From Komagataeibacter xylinus NBRC 15237 (GTDB lineage: Bacteria > Pseudomonadota > Alphaproteobacteria > Acetobacterales > Acetobacteraceae): a stretch of 64,000 nt of DNA. Shown one piece after another: positions 46,508 through 55,264 of this stretch. Where the stretch lies: NCBI RefSeq assembly GCF_001571345.1, contig NZ_BCTP01000003.1:1-64000 (forward strand), read 5' to 3'. The position numbers were made by a program, and so were the translations under genes. Within the stretch, counting starts at the first letter, position 1. Each line of letters begins with the position of its first letter. The notes beneath the pieces were generated by a model. That model did not search any database. It saw only the letters and a program-made list of their open reading frames with translations, and was not told the origin of the DNA.

Positions 46508-46676
46508 CAGGCGCGCTTGCTGCGGCAGGCGGGGAGGCGGGTTCGTTTTCCGAGATCAGGGCATGCATTTCGTTGCGCAGCATGAAAAAGCCCATGAGAA
46601 CCGTGCCCACCACGGTAATGCCGATCCAGACCAGCTTGCTGATCTGTTCGCGTCTTTCTTCCTCGTTTTCCTGCAT
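46458..46676 (-). CDS. small single-pass membrane protein, Pro/Ala-rich tail
   Basis: A 72-residue protein of unknown function. It has a charged N-terminus (MQENEEERREQISK), one hydrophobic segment (LVWIGITVVGTVLMGFFML, about residues 15-33) and a tail rich in proline and alanine (PASPPAAASAPATPGQPAPP). It lies 7 bases after hisI on the same strand and overlaps the end of lpxB tail to tail by 50 bases. An in-frame ATG at 46697 overlaps the hisI end. Codon use and the sensible membrane topology support a real gene; no family is recognised. Confidence 0.55.
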   Translation of the reverse strand: MQENEEERREQISKLVWIGITVVGTVLMGFFMLRNEMHALISENEPASPPAAASAPATPGQPAPPAPPQAGQ

Positions 46677-46683
46677 GATCCGT

Positions 46684-47100
46684 TCAGCCCTTGCCATAAA
46701 GTGTTTCAGCCGCAATTTCGGGCTGCGTAATCTCCACAATTCCTTCGGGGCGCAGCGCGTTATAGAAGCAGCTGCGCCGCCCGGTGTGGCAGGCAACGCC
46801 TTTCTGGTCGACAAGCACCAGCACGGCATCGCGGTCGCAATCGAGCCGCGCATCCACCAGCGTCTGCACCTGGCCTGATGTCTCGCCCTTGCGCCACAGG
46901 CCCTTACGGCTGCGCGAATAGTAGCATACGCGGCCCGTGCGCAGGGTTTCGTCGAGTGCCTCGGCATTCATCCAGGCCAGCATCAGCACCTCGCCGCTGT
47001 CATGCTGCTGGGCAATGGCGGCAATCAGGCCATCGGCATTGAATTTGACGCGCTCGATCATGGCGGCGCGCGTGCTCGGTTCAGGTGGCGTGTAAGGCAT
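46684..47100 (-). CDS. hisI: phosphoribosyl-AMP cyclohydrolase
   Basis: This zinc enzyme opens the adenine ring of PR-AMP, the third step of histidine biosynthesis. The 138-residue protein has the HisI blocks LMLAWMNAEALDETLRTGRVCYYSRSRKGLWRKGETSGQ, with DCDRDAVLVLVDQKGVACHTGRRSCFYN carrying the zinc cysteines and metal-binding aspartates. It is the stand-alone HisI form, not fused to HisE. The start may be downstream of the first ATG (for example MIERVKFNADG), since the first 13 residues are unconserved. Confidence 0.95.
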   Translation of the reverse strand: MPYTPPEPSTRAAMIERVKFNADGLIAAIAQQHDSGEVLMLAWMNAEALDETLRTGRVCYYSRSRKGLWRKGETSGQVQTLVDARLDCDRDAVLVLVDQKGVACHTGRRSCFYNALRPEGIVEITQPEIAAETLYGKG

Positions 47101-47145
47101 GGGTCTTGACCTTGAAACGTGAAATAAAGGGGTGGGTGCAGCGCC

Positions 47146-47976
47146 CTATTGCGGCTTTGCCGGCAGGCTGAACCACTGCGGCAGATGCACCTGCACCCCA
47201 TGGCCCGCCGCCACAAGACCCGTATCGTGCAGATGCTCGCTGCGGATCATGGCCAGCCCCGCGCCATCGCGGGAGGAGCGCATCTCGCCCACCGTCTTTT
47301 CTCCAGCCATGACGGGCGTGCCCGGCACGGGCAGGTCGGCAGGGGCGGATACGGGCACGAGATGGCGGCGCACCAGCCCCCGGTAGCGCGTGCGCGCGGT
47401 CAGTTCCTGACCCATGTAGCAGCCCTTGGTCCATGAAATGCCATTGAGCTGGTCGAAATTGGCTTCGAGCAGCAGGGTTTTGTCGCTTTCGCAGTCACGC
47501 GGCCCATCGGGCAGGCCAAGGGCAAGGCGGTGGCGGTCATAATCCGCTTCATCAGCCGTGGGGTGAGGCGTGGGATGACCCAGCAGGAAGCGCCAGCCCG
47601 CCTGCGCCACGCGCGGGTCGGGGGCGGCGGGGTAGCCTTCGGGCGGGGTGAAGCCTTCGCCCCAGGCCGCGTGCACGGCGTAGCCGGTCTCGCCCAGTTC
47701 AACCTGCGCGCGCAGGCGGTAGCGCGACAGGCGCTGGCGCAGCATGTCGGCCTGGCTGGCCGTGCAGTCAAGCAGCAGGCGTTCGCCTTCGGGGTCGGCA
47801 AAAACGAAGAAATCCGCCAGCCATTTGCCCTGGGCCGACAGGAACGCGGTCCAGGCCGCCCGGCCGGGCGCAACCGTGGTCATGTCGTTGGACACAAGAC
47901 CCTGCAGGAAGGAGACGCGATCAGCGCCTGATATGCCGAGCACGCTGCGGTCGGAAAGGTGAGCAATTCTGGCCAT
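47146..47976 (-). CDS. ygfZ: YgfZ/GcvT-like folate-binding protein (Fe-S cluster repair, COG0354)
   Basis: A 276-residue tetrahydrofolate-binding protein that assists iron-sulfur cluster assembly or repair. It has the GcvT-like fold and the diagnostic KGCYMGQELTARTRYRG motif with its conserved cysteine. The ATG at 47976 (MARIAHLSDRS) fits relatives better than 48039. hisI lies downstream on the same strand after 45 bases. Divergent from the GT9 gene. Confidence 0.92.
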   Translation of the reverse strand: MARIAHLSDRSVLGISGADRVSFLQGLVSNDMTTVAPGRAAWTAFLSAQGKWLADFFVFADPEGERLLLDCTASQADMLRQRLSRYRLRAQVELGETGYAVHAAWGEGFTPPEGYPAAPDPRVAQAGWRFLLGHPTPHPTADEADYDRHRLALGLPDGPRDCESDKTLLLEANFDQLNGISWTKGCYMGQELTARTRYRGLVRRHLVPVSAPADLPVPGTPVMAGEKTVGEMRSSRDGAGLAMIRSEHLHDTGLVAAGHGVQVHLPQWFSLPAKPQ

Positions 47977-48059
47977 GGGTGCAATCTGGCCACGCCCGCG
48001 CCCGCAGGCAAGGGCAAAGAGAGGTTGGCACGCACGCAAAACCTGACTAGCACCGAAAA

Positions 48060-48977
48060 ATGCACATCCTGTTCATCACATCCACCCGGCTGGGTGATGC
48101 CATTCTCTCCACCGGGCTGCTTGATACGCTGCTCAGGCGCTACCCCGAGGCCGATTTCACCATTGCGTGCGGGCCGGTGGCAGCGGGGCTGTTTGCGCAC
48201 ATGCCGCGCCGCGTGCGCACGATCGAGATGGTCAAGCGCCCGCGCAACATGCACTGGGTCGATCTGTGGCGGCAGTGTAGGGGGCGCAAATGGGATCTGT
48301 GCGTGGACCTGCGCAGTTCGATCGTGAGCTATTTCCTGCGCGTGGGCGAGCGCCACGTCATGCAGGGCGGGCGCCGCAGGGGGCCGCGGATCACGCATAT
48401 CGGCAACCTGCTCGAACTCGATCCCGCGCCGCTGCCGGTTACGTGGACAAGTGCCGCCGAGCGCACGGAGGCCGCGCGCATGCTGCCCGATGATGGCACG
48501 CGCTGGATTGCCCTTGGCCCCACCGCCAACTGGGATGGCAAGATCTGGCCGCCCGAGCGGTTTGTCGCGGCCTTCAAGGCCCTGCAGGCCGATGATCCGC
48601 GCCTGCGGCCAGTCATCCTGTATGGCCCCGGCGAGGCGGAGCGCGCCCGCGCCCTGCCGGTGATCGAATGCCTGCCCGATGCGCTGGATACCGGGGGGAG
48701 CCTGTCAGTCACGCAGGTTGCCGCCCTGCTCGCGCGGTGCACGCTGTTCATTGGCAATGATTCGGGGCTCATGCATCTGGCTGCTGCCAGCCAGATCCCC
48801 ACGCTGGGCCTGTTTGGCCGTAGCAAGGCGATGGAATACGCGCCGGCTGGCCCGTGGGGGCGGGTGGCCATGGCGCCAGGCCCGGTGGGCAATGCGCCGA
48901 TGGAGGGGCTGAACGTGAAGCAGGTGGTCCAGACCGCGCAGATGCTCATGCGCGACCGGGCGCATGCGAAACGGTGA
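48060..48977 (+). CDS. family 9 glycosyltransferase (ADP-heptose:LPS heptosyltransferase-like)
   Basis: A 305-residue GT-B enzyme of family GT9, which adds heptose or similar sugars to the LPS inner core. It opens MHILFITSTRLGDAILSTGLLD, and the C-terminal domain has IALGPTANWDGKIWPPERF and the donor-site FIGNDSGLMHLAAASQIPTLGLFG. The conserved D of TRLGD is in place. The acceptor cannot be told. It is the first of several plus-strand envelope-related genes. Confidence 0.88.
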   Translation: MHILFITSTRLGDAILSTGLLDTLLRRYPEADFTIACGPVAAGLFAHMPRRVRTIEMVKRPRNMHWVDLWRQCRGRKWDLCVDLRSSIVSYFLRVGERHVMQGGRRRGPRITHIGNLLELDPAPLPVTWTSAAERTEAARMLPDDGTRWIALGPTANWDGKIWPPERFVAAFKALQADDPRLRPVILYGPGEAERARALPVIECLPDALDTGGSLSVTQVAALLARCTLFIGNDSGLMHLAAASQIPTLGLFGRSKAMEYAPAGPWGRVAMAPGPVGNAPMEGLNVKQVVQTAQMLMRDRAHAKR

Positions 48978-49178
48978 AAAAAGCCGATTTTTTGCATTTT
49001 CCGCCCGCTTATCGCTGGCGGTGCAAAACAGGCCGGTCTATGTGATCGAACAGGCGGAAATGGGCTGCGGCACTGGCCGGGTGGTTTGCCGTGCCGCGCC
49101 GGGCCGGATATGCTGGCTCAGGGATCACGACGCGGAAGGCGCCATGCGCCACGCAAGCGAGCAGGGAACGACACGAAC

Positions 49179-49874
49179 GTGGCTGACGACATCTTCATGG
49201 AAGTCGATGAGGAAATCCGTGCCGAACGCATCCGGGCACTGGCGCGGCGCTATCTTGTCGTGGCCGGTGTCGTGGTGGCGGCCGTGTGCATTGGCGCGGG
49301 CGGGTGGCAGTATTCCGTCTCGCGCGCCCACAAGGCGGATGCCGCCGTCTCGGCCGCCTATTTCGCCGCCATGCAGGATGTCGCCCGCCCGCCCGATGCC
49401 ACGGGTGTCGATGCCAGCCTGACCACACGGCAGAAAAAGGGCCTGCAGGCGCTTGAAGCACTGGATGCACGGGCCCGCCCGCCGCTGCGCGCGCTCGAGC
49501 GCATGGAGCGCGCGGCCCTGCTGGCCCAAAGTGGCAGCCTGCCCGCGGCCCTGGCCCTGTGGGATGGCGTGAGCCAGGAACACGCGGTTGACCCCACCAT
49601 TGCAGCGCTTGCCAGCCTGCTATGGGTGCAGCACCAGATTGATGGCGGCGACCCCGCCACCCTGCGTTCGCGCCTTGCGGTCATTGATGGCGCGGGCCAG
49701 CCGTGGCGCGGCCAGGCCATCGAGGCGGAAGCCCTGCTTGACCTGAAAACAGGCAAGGACGCAGATGCACGCGCCAAATTCGAACGACTGGCGATGGACA
49801 TGACCATTGCAGATGGCGTGCGCAGCCGCGCCGAAGCCATGCTCCAGACGCTTGGAGATGACGCTGGTGGCTAG
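49179..49874 (+). CDS. YfgM-like tetratricopeptide membrane protein
   Basis: A 231-residue inner-membrane protein with one transmembrane helix (YLVVAGVVVAAVCIGAGGW, about residues 25-43) and a periplasmic helical domain. This is the arrangement of YfgM, a SecYEG-associated chaperone partner. The GTG at 49179 behind AGGGAA gives the family N-terminus ADDIFMEVDEEIRAER; an upstream ATG at 49086 adds a basic unconserved tail. The order yfgM-bamB-der here matches that found in many proteobacteria, which supports the call. Confidence 0.88.
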   Translation: MADDIFMEVDEEIRAERIRALARRYLVVAGVVVAAVCIGAGGWQYSVSRAHKADAAVSAAYFAAMQDVARPPDATGVDASLTTRQKKGLQALEALDARARPPLRALERMERAALLAQSGSLPAALALWDGVSQEHAVDPTIAALASLLWVQHQIDGGDPATLRSRLAVIDGAGQPWRGQAIEAEALLDLKTGKDADARAKFERLAMDMTIADGVRSRAEAMLQTLGDDAGG

Positions 49875-49914
49875 TCCTGACCCCGCATCCCCCACGCCGA
49901 CCAACAGGAAGACC

Positions 49915-51279
49915 ATGAAATCAGCCCTGAGCCGCCGCCATGTGTTGCTGGGCACGGGGGCAGCCCTGCTGGCCGCCTGTTCCGGCGAGCAGAAAAAAGC
50001 CCCGCTGCTGATCGGTCACCGTTCGGATGTGCTGCACACCGCCGCCGGGCTTACCGTCGACCCCGAGGAAACGCAGGCCGTGACCGTTCCCGCCCCCACG
50101 GCGCTGAACGCATGGCCACAATCGGGCATCACGCCCGATCATGGGAGCCGCGATATCGCCTGGACCAGCCAGATGCGCCATGAATGGACGCATGATATCG
50201 GCGCAGGCAATTCCGAGCCGGAATGGCTGTCCTACGTGGCGCTTGGTGATAGCGGGCGCGGTATCATCCAGGCCACGCCCGTCGTGCAGGATGGCCGGAT
50301 CTTCGTTGCTGACGCGCAGGGCGTGATCCGCGCCTATCGCTGGCCCGGCATGCACAAGCTGTGGGAATACAACCCCAAGCCGCGCAAGATGATGTCGAAC
50401 AATCTCGGCGGTGGCATCAGCGTGGACAAGGGCACGCTGTACATCGTCGATGGCATCGGGCAGGCGCTTGCGGTCGATGCGGCCACCGGCAAGCTGAAAT
50501 GGCGCGTCAACATCCAGACACCGGGCCGTTCCGCACCCACCATCGCCGATGGACGGTTGTTCTTTGGCACGATTGACGAACACCTGTACTGCCTTGATGC
50601 GGAAAACGGCAACGTGGTGTGGACCTATGCCGCAACAGCAGCCGATACCATCATTTATGGCCAGCCCGCGCCCGCCGTGGCCGATGGCGTGGTGCTCGCG
50701 GGCTTTGGCTCGGGCGATCTGGTGGCGCTGCGTGCCGAAGGCGGCGAAGTGGTGTGGGCCGACACCCTGGGCAGCACCAACGGCCAGCAGGCGCTGATCG
50801 ATTTCTCGTGCGTGCATGGCATGCCGGTCATTGCCGATGGCACGGCCTATGCCATCAGCACCGGCGCCGTTCTGGTCGCCATCGACATGCGCTCGGGCCG
50901 CAGGCTGTGGGAGCGCGGCATTTCGGGGCAGAACACGCCGCTGGTGATTGGGGACTGGATCTTCCTCATCTCCATGGACCAGCAGGTGGCCTGCCTTGAC
51001 CGGCTTTCAGGTCATGTGCGCTGGATCACGCAGTTGCGGCAGTATGAGAATTCCGACAAGCAGAAGCGTGGCATCGTGTGGAACGGCCCGATTCTGGCAG
51101 GCGGCAAGCTGGTGTTCATATCGAACTTCAAGCAGAACGGTGTTGTCATCATCGATCCCGCGCAGGGGCATATCGACTCCCTGCACGAACTGCCAGCCGA
51201 GGTGACGACAGCGCCCATCGTGGTCGATAATACGCTGTTGCTCATGGATAATAACGGCTACCTTATGGCCTATACCTAA
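49915..51279 (+). CDS. bamB: outer-membrane assembly lipoprotein BamB (PQQ-like beta-propeller)
   Basis: A 454-residue periplasmic lipoprotein of the BAM complex, which folds outer-membrane beta-barrels. The signal SRRHVLLGTGAALLAACSG has both a twin-arginine-like motif and a lipobox (LAAC). The rest is a beta-propeller with PQQ-type repeats (AVDAATGKLKWRVNI, CLDAENGNVVWTY, AIDMRSGRRLWER and CLDRLSGHVRWITQL). The start is at ATG 49915 behind AGGAAG. Gene order yfgM-bamB-der is conserved in proteobacteria. Confidence 0.93.
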   Translation: MKSALSRRHVLLGTGAALLAACSGEQKKAPLLIGHRSDVLHTAAGLTVDPEETQAVTVPAPTALNAWPQSGITPDHGSRDIAWTSQMRHEWTHDIGAGNSEPEWLSYVALGDSGRGIIQATPVVQDGRIFVADAQGVIRAYRWPGMHKLWEYNPKPRKMMSNNLGGGISVDKGTLYIVDGIGQALAVDAATGKLKWRVNIQTPGRSAPTIADGRLFFGTIDEHLYCLDAENGNVVWTYAATAADTIIYGQPAPAVADGVVLAGFGSGDLVALRAEGGEVVWADTLGSTNGQQALIDFSCVHGMPVIADGTAYAISTGAVLVAIDMRSGRRLWERGISGQNTPLVIGDWIFLISMDQQVACLDRLSGHVRWITQLRQYENSDKQKRGIVWNGPILAGGKLVFISNFKQNGVVIIDPAQGHIDSLHELPAEVTTAPIVVDNTLLLMDNNGYLMAYT

Positions 51280-51295
51280 AAAGAAAGTTGCCGCA

Positions 51296-52735
51296 GTGAG
51301 TTCATCTTTTCCATCCGCGCCAGTGGATGCGCTGCCGGTTGTCGTGATCGCAGGCAGGCCGAATGTCGGCAAGTCGACCATTTTCAACCGGCTGGTTGGC
51401 CGCAGGCAGGCGCTCGTGGCCGATACCCCCGGCGTCACCCGCGACCGCAAGGAGGGTCAGGCCACCGTGCGGGGCCGGGCCATCCGCATCATCGACACGG
51501 CCGGGCTGGAGGAAGCGGCACCCGATACGCTGTACGGCCGCATGCGGGCTTCATCCGAATCCGCCGTGGCCGAGGCCGATCTCGTGCTGTTCTGCATTGA
51601 TGCACGTAGCGGCATCACGCCCGCCGATGAGCATTTTGCCAACTGGCTGCGCCGCCAGGGCCGCCCGGTGCTGCTGGTCGCCAACAAGGCGGAGGGGCGG
51701 CAGGGTGCCGCCGCCGCCATGGAGGCGTTCTCGCTGGGGCTGGGCACGCCGCTGGCCATGTCGGCCGAACATGGCGAGGGCGTGGCCGATCTCATGAGCG
51801 AGATCGTGGACCGCCTGCCGCCCACCGACCTGCCGCCGGTGAAAAAAGTCACCCGCCGCTCCCGGCGCGAGGATGCGCTGGCCGAGGGCGAGGAAGAGGA
51901 TGTGCGCCCGCCCGGCCCGCTGCGCCTTGCCATCGTGGGCCGCCCGAATGCTGGCAAGTCCACGCTGCTCAACCGCCTGCTGGGCGAGGAGCGCATGATT
52001 ACCGGCCCCGAGCCGGGACTGACGCGCGATTCCATTGCCGTCATGCTGCATGACGATGAAGGCCCGATCCAGCTTGTCGATACGGCGGGCCTGCGCCGCA
52101 AGGCCCGCATTGACGAGACGCTGGAGAAGATGTCGGTCTCCGCCTCCATCGAGGCGCTGAAGATGGCGGAGGTCGTGATCCTCGTGCTCGATGCAACGCT
52201 GGGCGTGCATGAGCAGGACCTGCAGATCGCCCGCCTGATCGAGCGTGAGGGCCGGTGCTGCGTGCTGGCGCTGAACAAGTGGGATGCGGTGGAGGACCGG
52301 GCGGTGACCCGTCAGGCCATCAAGGACCGGATCGAGACCTCGCTTGCGCAGATGCGCGGCATTCCAGTCGTGTCGTTCTCGGCCATGACCGGGGCCGGCA
52401 TCAACCGCCTGCTGCCCACCGTGCGCCGCGCCTATGAAGTGTGGAACCGCCGCGTGCCCACCGGCGCGCTCAACCGCTGGTTCGAGATGATGGTCGAGCG
52501 CCATCCGCCACCGCTCGTTGATGGCCGCAGGCTCAAGCTGCGCTACATCACACAGGCCAAGGCGCGCCCGCCCACCTTCATCCTGTTCGGCACCCGCACC
52601 GACCAGTTGCCAGAGGACTATCAGCGCTATCTGGTCAACGGCATGCGCGAGACCTTCGACCTGCCCGGCACGCCCATCAGGCTGCTGCTGCGGGCCTCGA
52701 GCAATCCGTATGCCAAGGGTCAGGGTATCAGATAA
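51296..52735 (+). CDS. der: ribosome biogenesis GTPase Der (EngA)
   Basis: A 479-residue double-GTPase needed for 50S assembly. It has two G domains, each with G1 (GRPNVGKST and GRPNAGKST), G3 (DTAGLEE and DTAGLRR) and G4 (NKAE and NKWD). A C-terminal KH-like domain follows (LKLRYITQAKARPPTFILF). The start is GTG 51296. A linker rich in acidic and basic residues sits between the domains (EDALAEGEEEDVRPPG). It ends in a hairpin. Confidence 0.97.
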   Translation: MSSSFPSAPVDALPVVVIAGRPNVGKSTIFNRLVGRRQALVADTPGVTRDRKEGQATVRGRAIRIIDTAGLEEAAPDTLYGRMRASSESAVAEADLVLFCIDARSGITPADEHFANWLRRQGRPVLLVANKAEGRQGAAAAMEAFSLGLGTPLAMSAEHGEGVADLMSEIVDRLPPTDLPPVKKVTRRSRREDALAEGEEEDVRPPGPLRLAIVGRPNAGKSTLLNRLLGEERMITGPEPGLTRDSIAVMLHDDEGPIQLVDTAGLRRKARIDETLEKMSVSASIEALKMAEVVILVLDATLGVHEQDLQIARLIEREGRCCVLALNKWDAVEDRAVTRQAIKDRIETSLAQMRGIPVVSFSAMTGAGINRLLPTVRRAYEVWNRRVPTGALNRWFEMMVERHPPPLVDGRRLKLRYITQAKARPPTFILFGTRTDQLPEDYQRYLVNGMRETFDLPGTPIRLLLRASSNPYAKGQGIR

Positions 52736-52803
52736 AAGTTTCTGGTGAGGCTCTTTTCAAAAAAGCTTCGAAGAGTGCTGCCTGTTTGAAAAAGGCAGCA
52801 CTC
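52733..52803 (+). repeat. variant copy of dispersed repeat with second hairpin
   Basis: AAAGTTTCTGGTGAGGC then TCTTTTCAAAAAAGCTTC resembles the family core. It is followed by an 11-base stem GAGTGCTGCCT/AGGCAGCACTC (52773-52783 with 52793-52803) that resembles a terminator. It begins at the der stop codon. Confidence 0.75.
52773..52803 (+). terminator. hairpin after der
   Basis: A perfect 11-base stem with a 9-base loop downstream of der. It lies within the repeat copy, and a T-rich tract follows at about 52818. Confidence 0.65.
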
Positions 52804-52850
52804 ACAGACTTCTATCCTTTTATTTTTAAATTATCTCGGCAGGGAGCCGC

Positions 52851-53714
52851 ATGACGGCGAACGGGCATTCCGGTTCTGGCGGGCGTGAAGTTAGCCTGTT
52901 CATCACGCCCGCCGATGCGTTGCTGATCATCGACATGCAGGTCGATTTCATGCCCGGCGGCACGCTGGGCGTGGCGGGGGCCGATGGCATCGTGCCGCTC
53001 ATCAACCGGCTGGGCGAACTGCCCTTTGGCCTGATTGCCGCAACGCAGGACTGGCACCCGGCGGCTCATGTGTCCTTTGACATGCAGGGCGGCCCGTGGC
53101 CGGTGCATTGCGTGGCTGGCACGAAAGGGGCGGAACTCGCGCCCGATCTGGCGCAGGCTCATATCGGCGTGGTGCTGCGCAAGGGCATGCACCCTGATAC
53201 TGACAGCTATTCCGCCTTTGAAGATAATGCGCGTGCCAGCCGCACCGGGCTTGACGGGCTGCTTCGGGGCAGGGGGATCAAGCGCGTATTCGTGGTGGGG
53301 GTGGCGCTGGATTACTGCGTGGCAGCGACCGCGCGCGATGCCGTTCGGGCAGGTTTTGCCACCGTGGTCCTAACCGATGCCTGCCGCGGCGTGGCGGAGT
53401 CTGTCGCTGCTATGGAGGCGGCACTCGTCAGTGAGGGGATCGAGACCACCCGCGCGGTGGATGTACTGGCCCTGATGGACAGGGGCCTGACACCCCGGAA
53501 GATCGCCAGCGTGCTGGAATCCCTTCTTGCCCGGAAATCATATGTGCAGGCCATTGCTGGCAAGGCGCTGGAGATGGACAACAGCCATTACCGCCCCCGA
53601 TCCAGTATATTATCGGATGCCCTGATGGAACTCGCCGTGATGGATGCCGGGCCGGAATTCGAACTGGACCGGGATGCCATCCGCGCCATCATCGACCGGA
53701 TCAGATCTGTCTGA
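52851..53714 (+). CDS. pncA: nicotinamidase with a C-terminal extension
   Basis: It hydrolyses nicotinamide to nicotinate in NAD salvage. The isochorismatase-like domain (about residues 18-212) has the catalytic triad D28 (LLIIDMQVDF), K111 (LRKGMHPDTDSYSAF) and C156 (ALDYCVAATA). Metal ligands are in QDWHPAAH (D67, H69, H73). The protein is 287 residues, about 75 longer than usual PncA. The extra C-terminus (about 213-287) is helical, charged and unrecognised, and it contains MDNSHYRPRSS. It stands between der and gntP. Confidence 0.9.
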   Translation: MTANGHSGSGGREVSLFITPADALLIIDMQVDFMPGGTLGVAGADGIVPLINRLGELPFGLIAATQDWHPAAHVSFDMQGGPWPVHCVAGTKGAELAPDLAQAHIGVVLRKGMHPDTDSYSAFEDNARASRTGLDGLLRGRGIKRVFVVGVALDYCVAATARDAVRAGFATVVLTDACRGVAESVAAMEAALVSEGIETTRAVDVLALMDRGLTPRKIASVLESLLARKSYVQAIAGKALEMDNSHYRPRSSILSDALMELAVMDAGPEFELDRDAIRAIIDRIRSV

Positions 53715-53720
53715 TAACTT

Positions 53721-55094
53721 CTACCCCACCACCAGCGACAGCAGCAGCGCAAAGACCAGCCCCAGCACGGCAATCAGGGTCTCGATCACCGACCAGGTCT
53801 TTATGGTCTGGCCCACCGACAGGCCAAGATATTCCTTGATCTGCCAGAAGCCTGCATCATTCAGCGGCCCCAGCGCCACCGAGCCCGCGCCGGTCACGAT
53901 CACCATCAGTTCAGGCGAGGCCCCATGCGTGTGCACAAGGATCGGCCCCACGATGCCCGCCGCCGTGCTCATGGCCACGGTGGCCGAACCCGTGGCCACC
54001 CGCACCACCACCGCCAGCAGCCAGGCCAGCACCAGCAGCGGCACATGGGCACCCACCGCAAGGTCGGTAATGGCGGTTGAAACGCCGCTATCGACCAGTT
54101 CCTGCCCGAACCCGCCGCCCGCGCCCACCAGCAGCATGATCAGCGCGGTAGGGGCCAGGCAGTCATTGGTGAACTTTAGAATCGTCTCGCGGCTGAAGCC
54201 ACGCGCCGTGCCAAAGACCTGAAAGGACAGCAGCGTGGCCAGCGCCAGCGCAATATCCGTATTGCCAATGAAGTGCAGCGCATTGTTGAGCGTGGTGTGG
54301 GCAGGGGCCACCGCATCCGCCATCGAACCCACCAGCATCAGCACAACGGGCGAGAGAATGGTCAGGACCGTAATGCCAAAGCCGGGCATGCTGGCAGGCA
54401 CTTCGTGGTTGACGAACTGCGCCTCCAGCGCCGAAGGCAGCACGGGGCCGATGCGCCCGGCAATGAAGCGGGCATAGACCGGCCCGGCCAAAGCCGCGGC
54501 AGGCGTTCCGATTACGATGCCCCACAGGATCGTGCGCCCGATATCGGCATGATAGGCCGAAAGGGCGAGCAGTGTGGCCGGATGCGGCGGGATCATGGCG
54601 TGCGTGACCGAAAGGGCCGCTCCCATAGGCAGGGCCACGCGCAAAAGCGGCGTATTGGTGCGTCGCGCCAGCGTAAATGCCAGCGGGATCAGCAGCACGA
54701 ATCCGACTTCAAAGAAAACCGGCAGCCCCACCAGCAGCCCGATCACCATCATCGCCCAACTGACGCGCTTTTCCCCCGCAAGGCGGGTAATGGTCAGGGC
54801 AATGCGGTCTGCCCCGCCTGATTCCGCCAGCATCTTGCCCAGCATGGTGCCCAGCGCGATCACGGTGGCCACATGCCCCAGTACCCGCCCCGCACCGGCC
54901 TCGAACGAGGCGATGGCCTTTTGTGGCGGCATGCCCGCGCACAGCGCCAGCGCCAGCGAGACCGAGAACAGCACGATGAACGGATTGATCCGGAAACGTG
55001 CGATCAGCACCACGACGGACACGATGGCGCAGATGGCGAGCGAGAGGGCAAACAGGGATGACATCATGATTTCTGTAACCGATTCATGCCCCAT
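53721..55094 (-). CDS. gntP: gluconate:H+ symporter (GntP family)
   Basis: A 457-residue inner-membrane permease of the GntP family with about 12-14 hydrophobic segments. Typical blocks are RINPFIVLFSVSLALALCAGMPP, SGGADRIALTITRLAGEKR, GLPVFFEVGFVLLIPLAF, THAMIPPHPATLLA, GGGFGQELVDSGV, TGSATVAMSTAAGIVGP and LNDAGFWQIKEYLG. The last is characteristic. Gluconate is a central intermediate in acetic acid bacteria. The true start may be 55067 or 55064 (MSSLFALSLAICA); 55094 is given as the longest. No gluconate kinase gene is adjacent. Confidence 0.9.
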   Translation of the reverse strand: MGHESVTEIMMSSLFALSLAICAIVSVVVLIARFRINPFIVLFSVSLALALCAGMPPQKAIASFEAGAGRVLGHVATVIALGTMLGKMLAESGGADRIALTITRLAGEKRVSWAMMVIGLLVGLPVFFEVGFVLLIPLAFTLARRTNTPLLRVALPMGAALSVTHAMIPPHPATLLALSAYHADIGRTILWGIVIGTPAAALAGPVYARFIAGRIGPVLPSALEAQFVNHEVPASMPGFGITVLTILSPVVLMLVGSMADAVAPAHTTLNNALHFIGNTDIALALATLLSFQVFGTARGFSRETILKFTNDCLAPTALIMLLVGAGGGFGQELVDSGVSTAITDLAVGAHVPLLVLAWLLAVVVRVATGSATVAMSTAAGIVGPILVHTHGASPELMVIVTGAGSVALGPLNDAGFWQIKEYLGLSVGQTIKTWSVIETLIAVLGLVFALLLSLVVG

Positions 55095-55264
55095 ACAGGC
55101 CGGGGCGGGGAAGGAAAGTCAATGTTTGAAGCACGTTCTGCGCAATATATGAACAAAAAACATTTTAAGAATTGATATTGCAGGCATGATCGGCTCGTCC
55201 CCTCTCGGTTGGCCGCCCGCATGCTGCTATCGTGCCCTTTTGCATCACTGGCAGGAATTTCATC

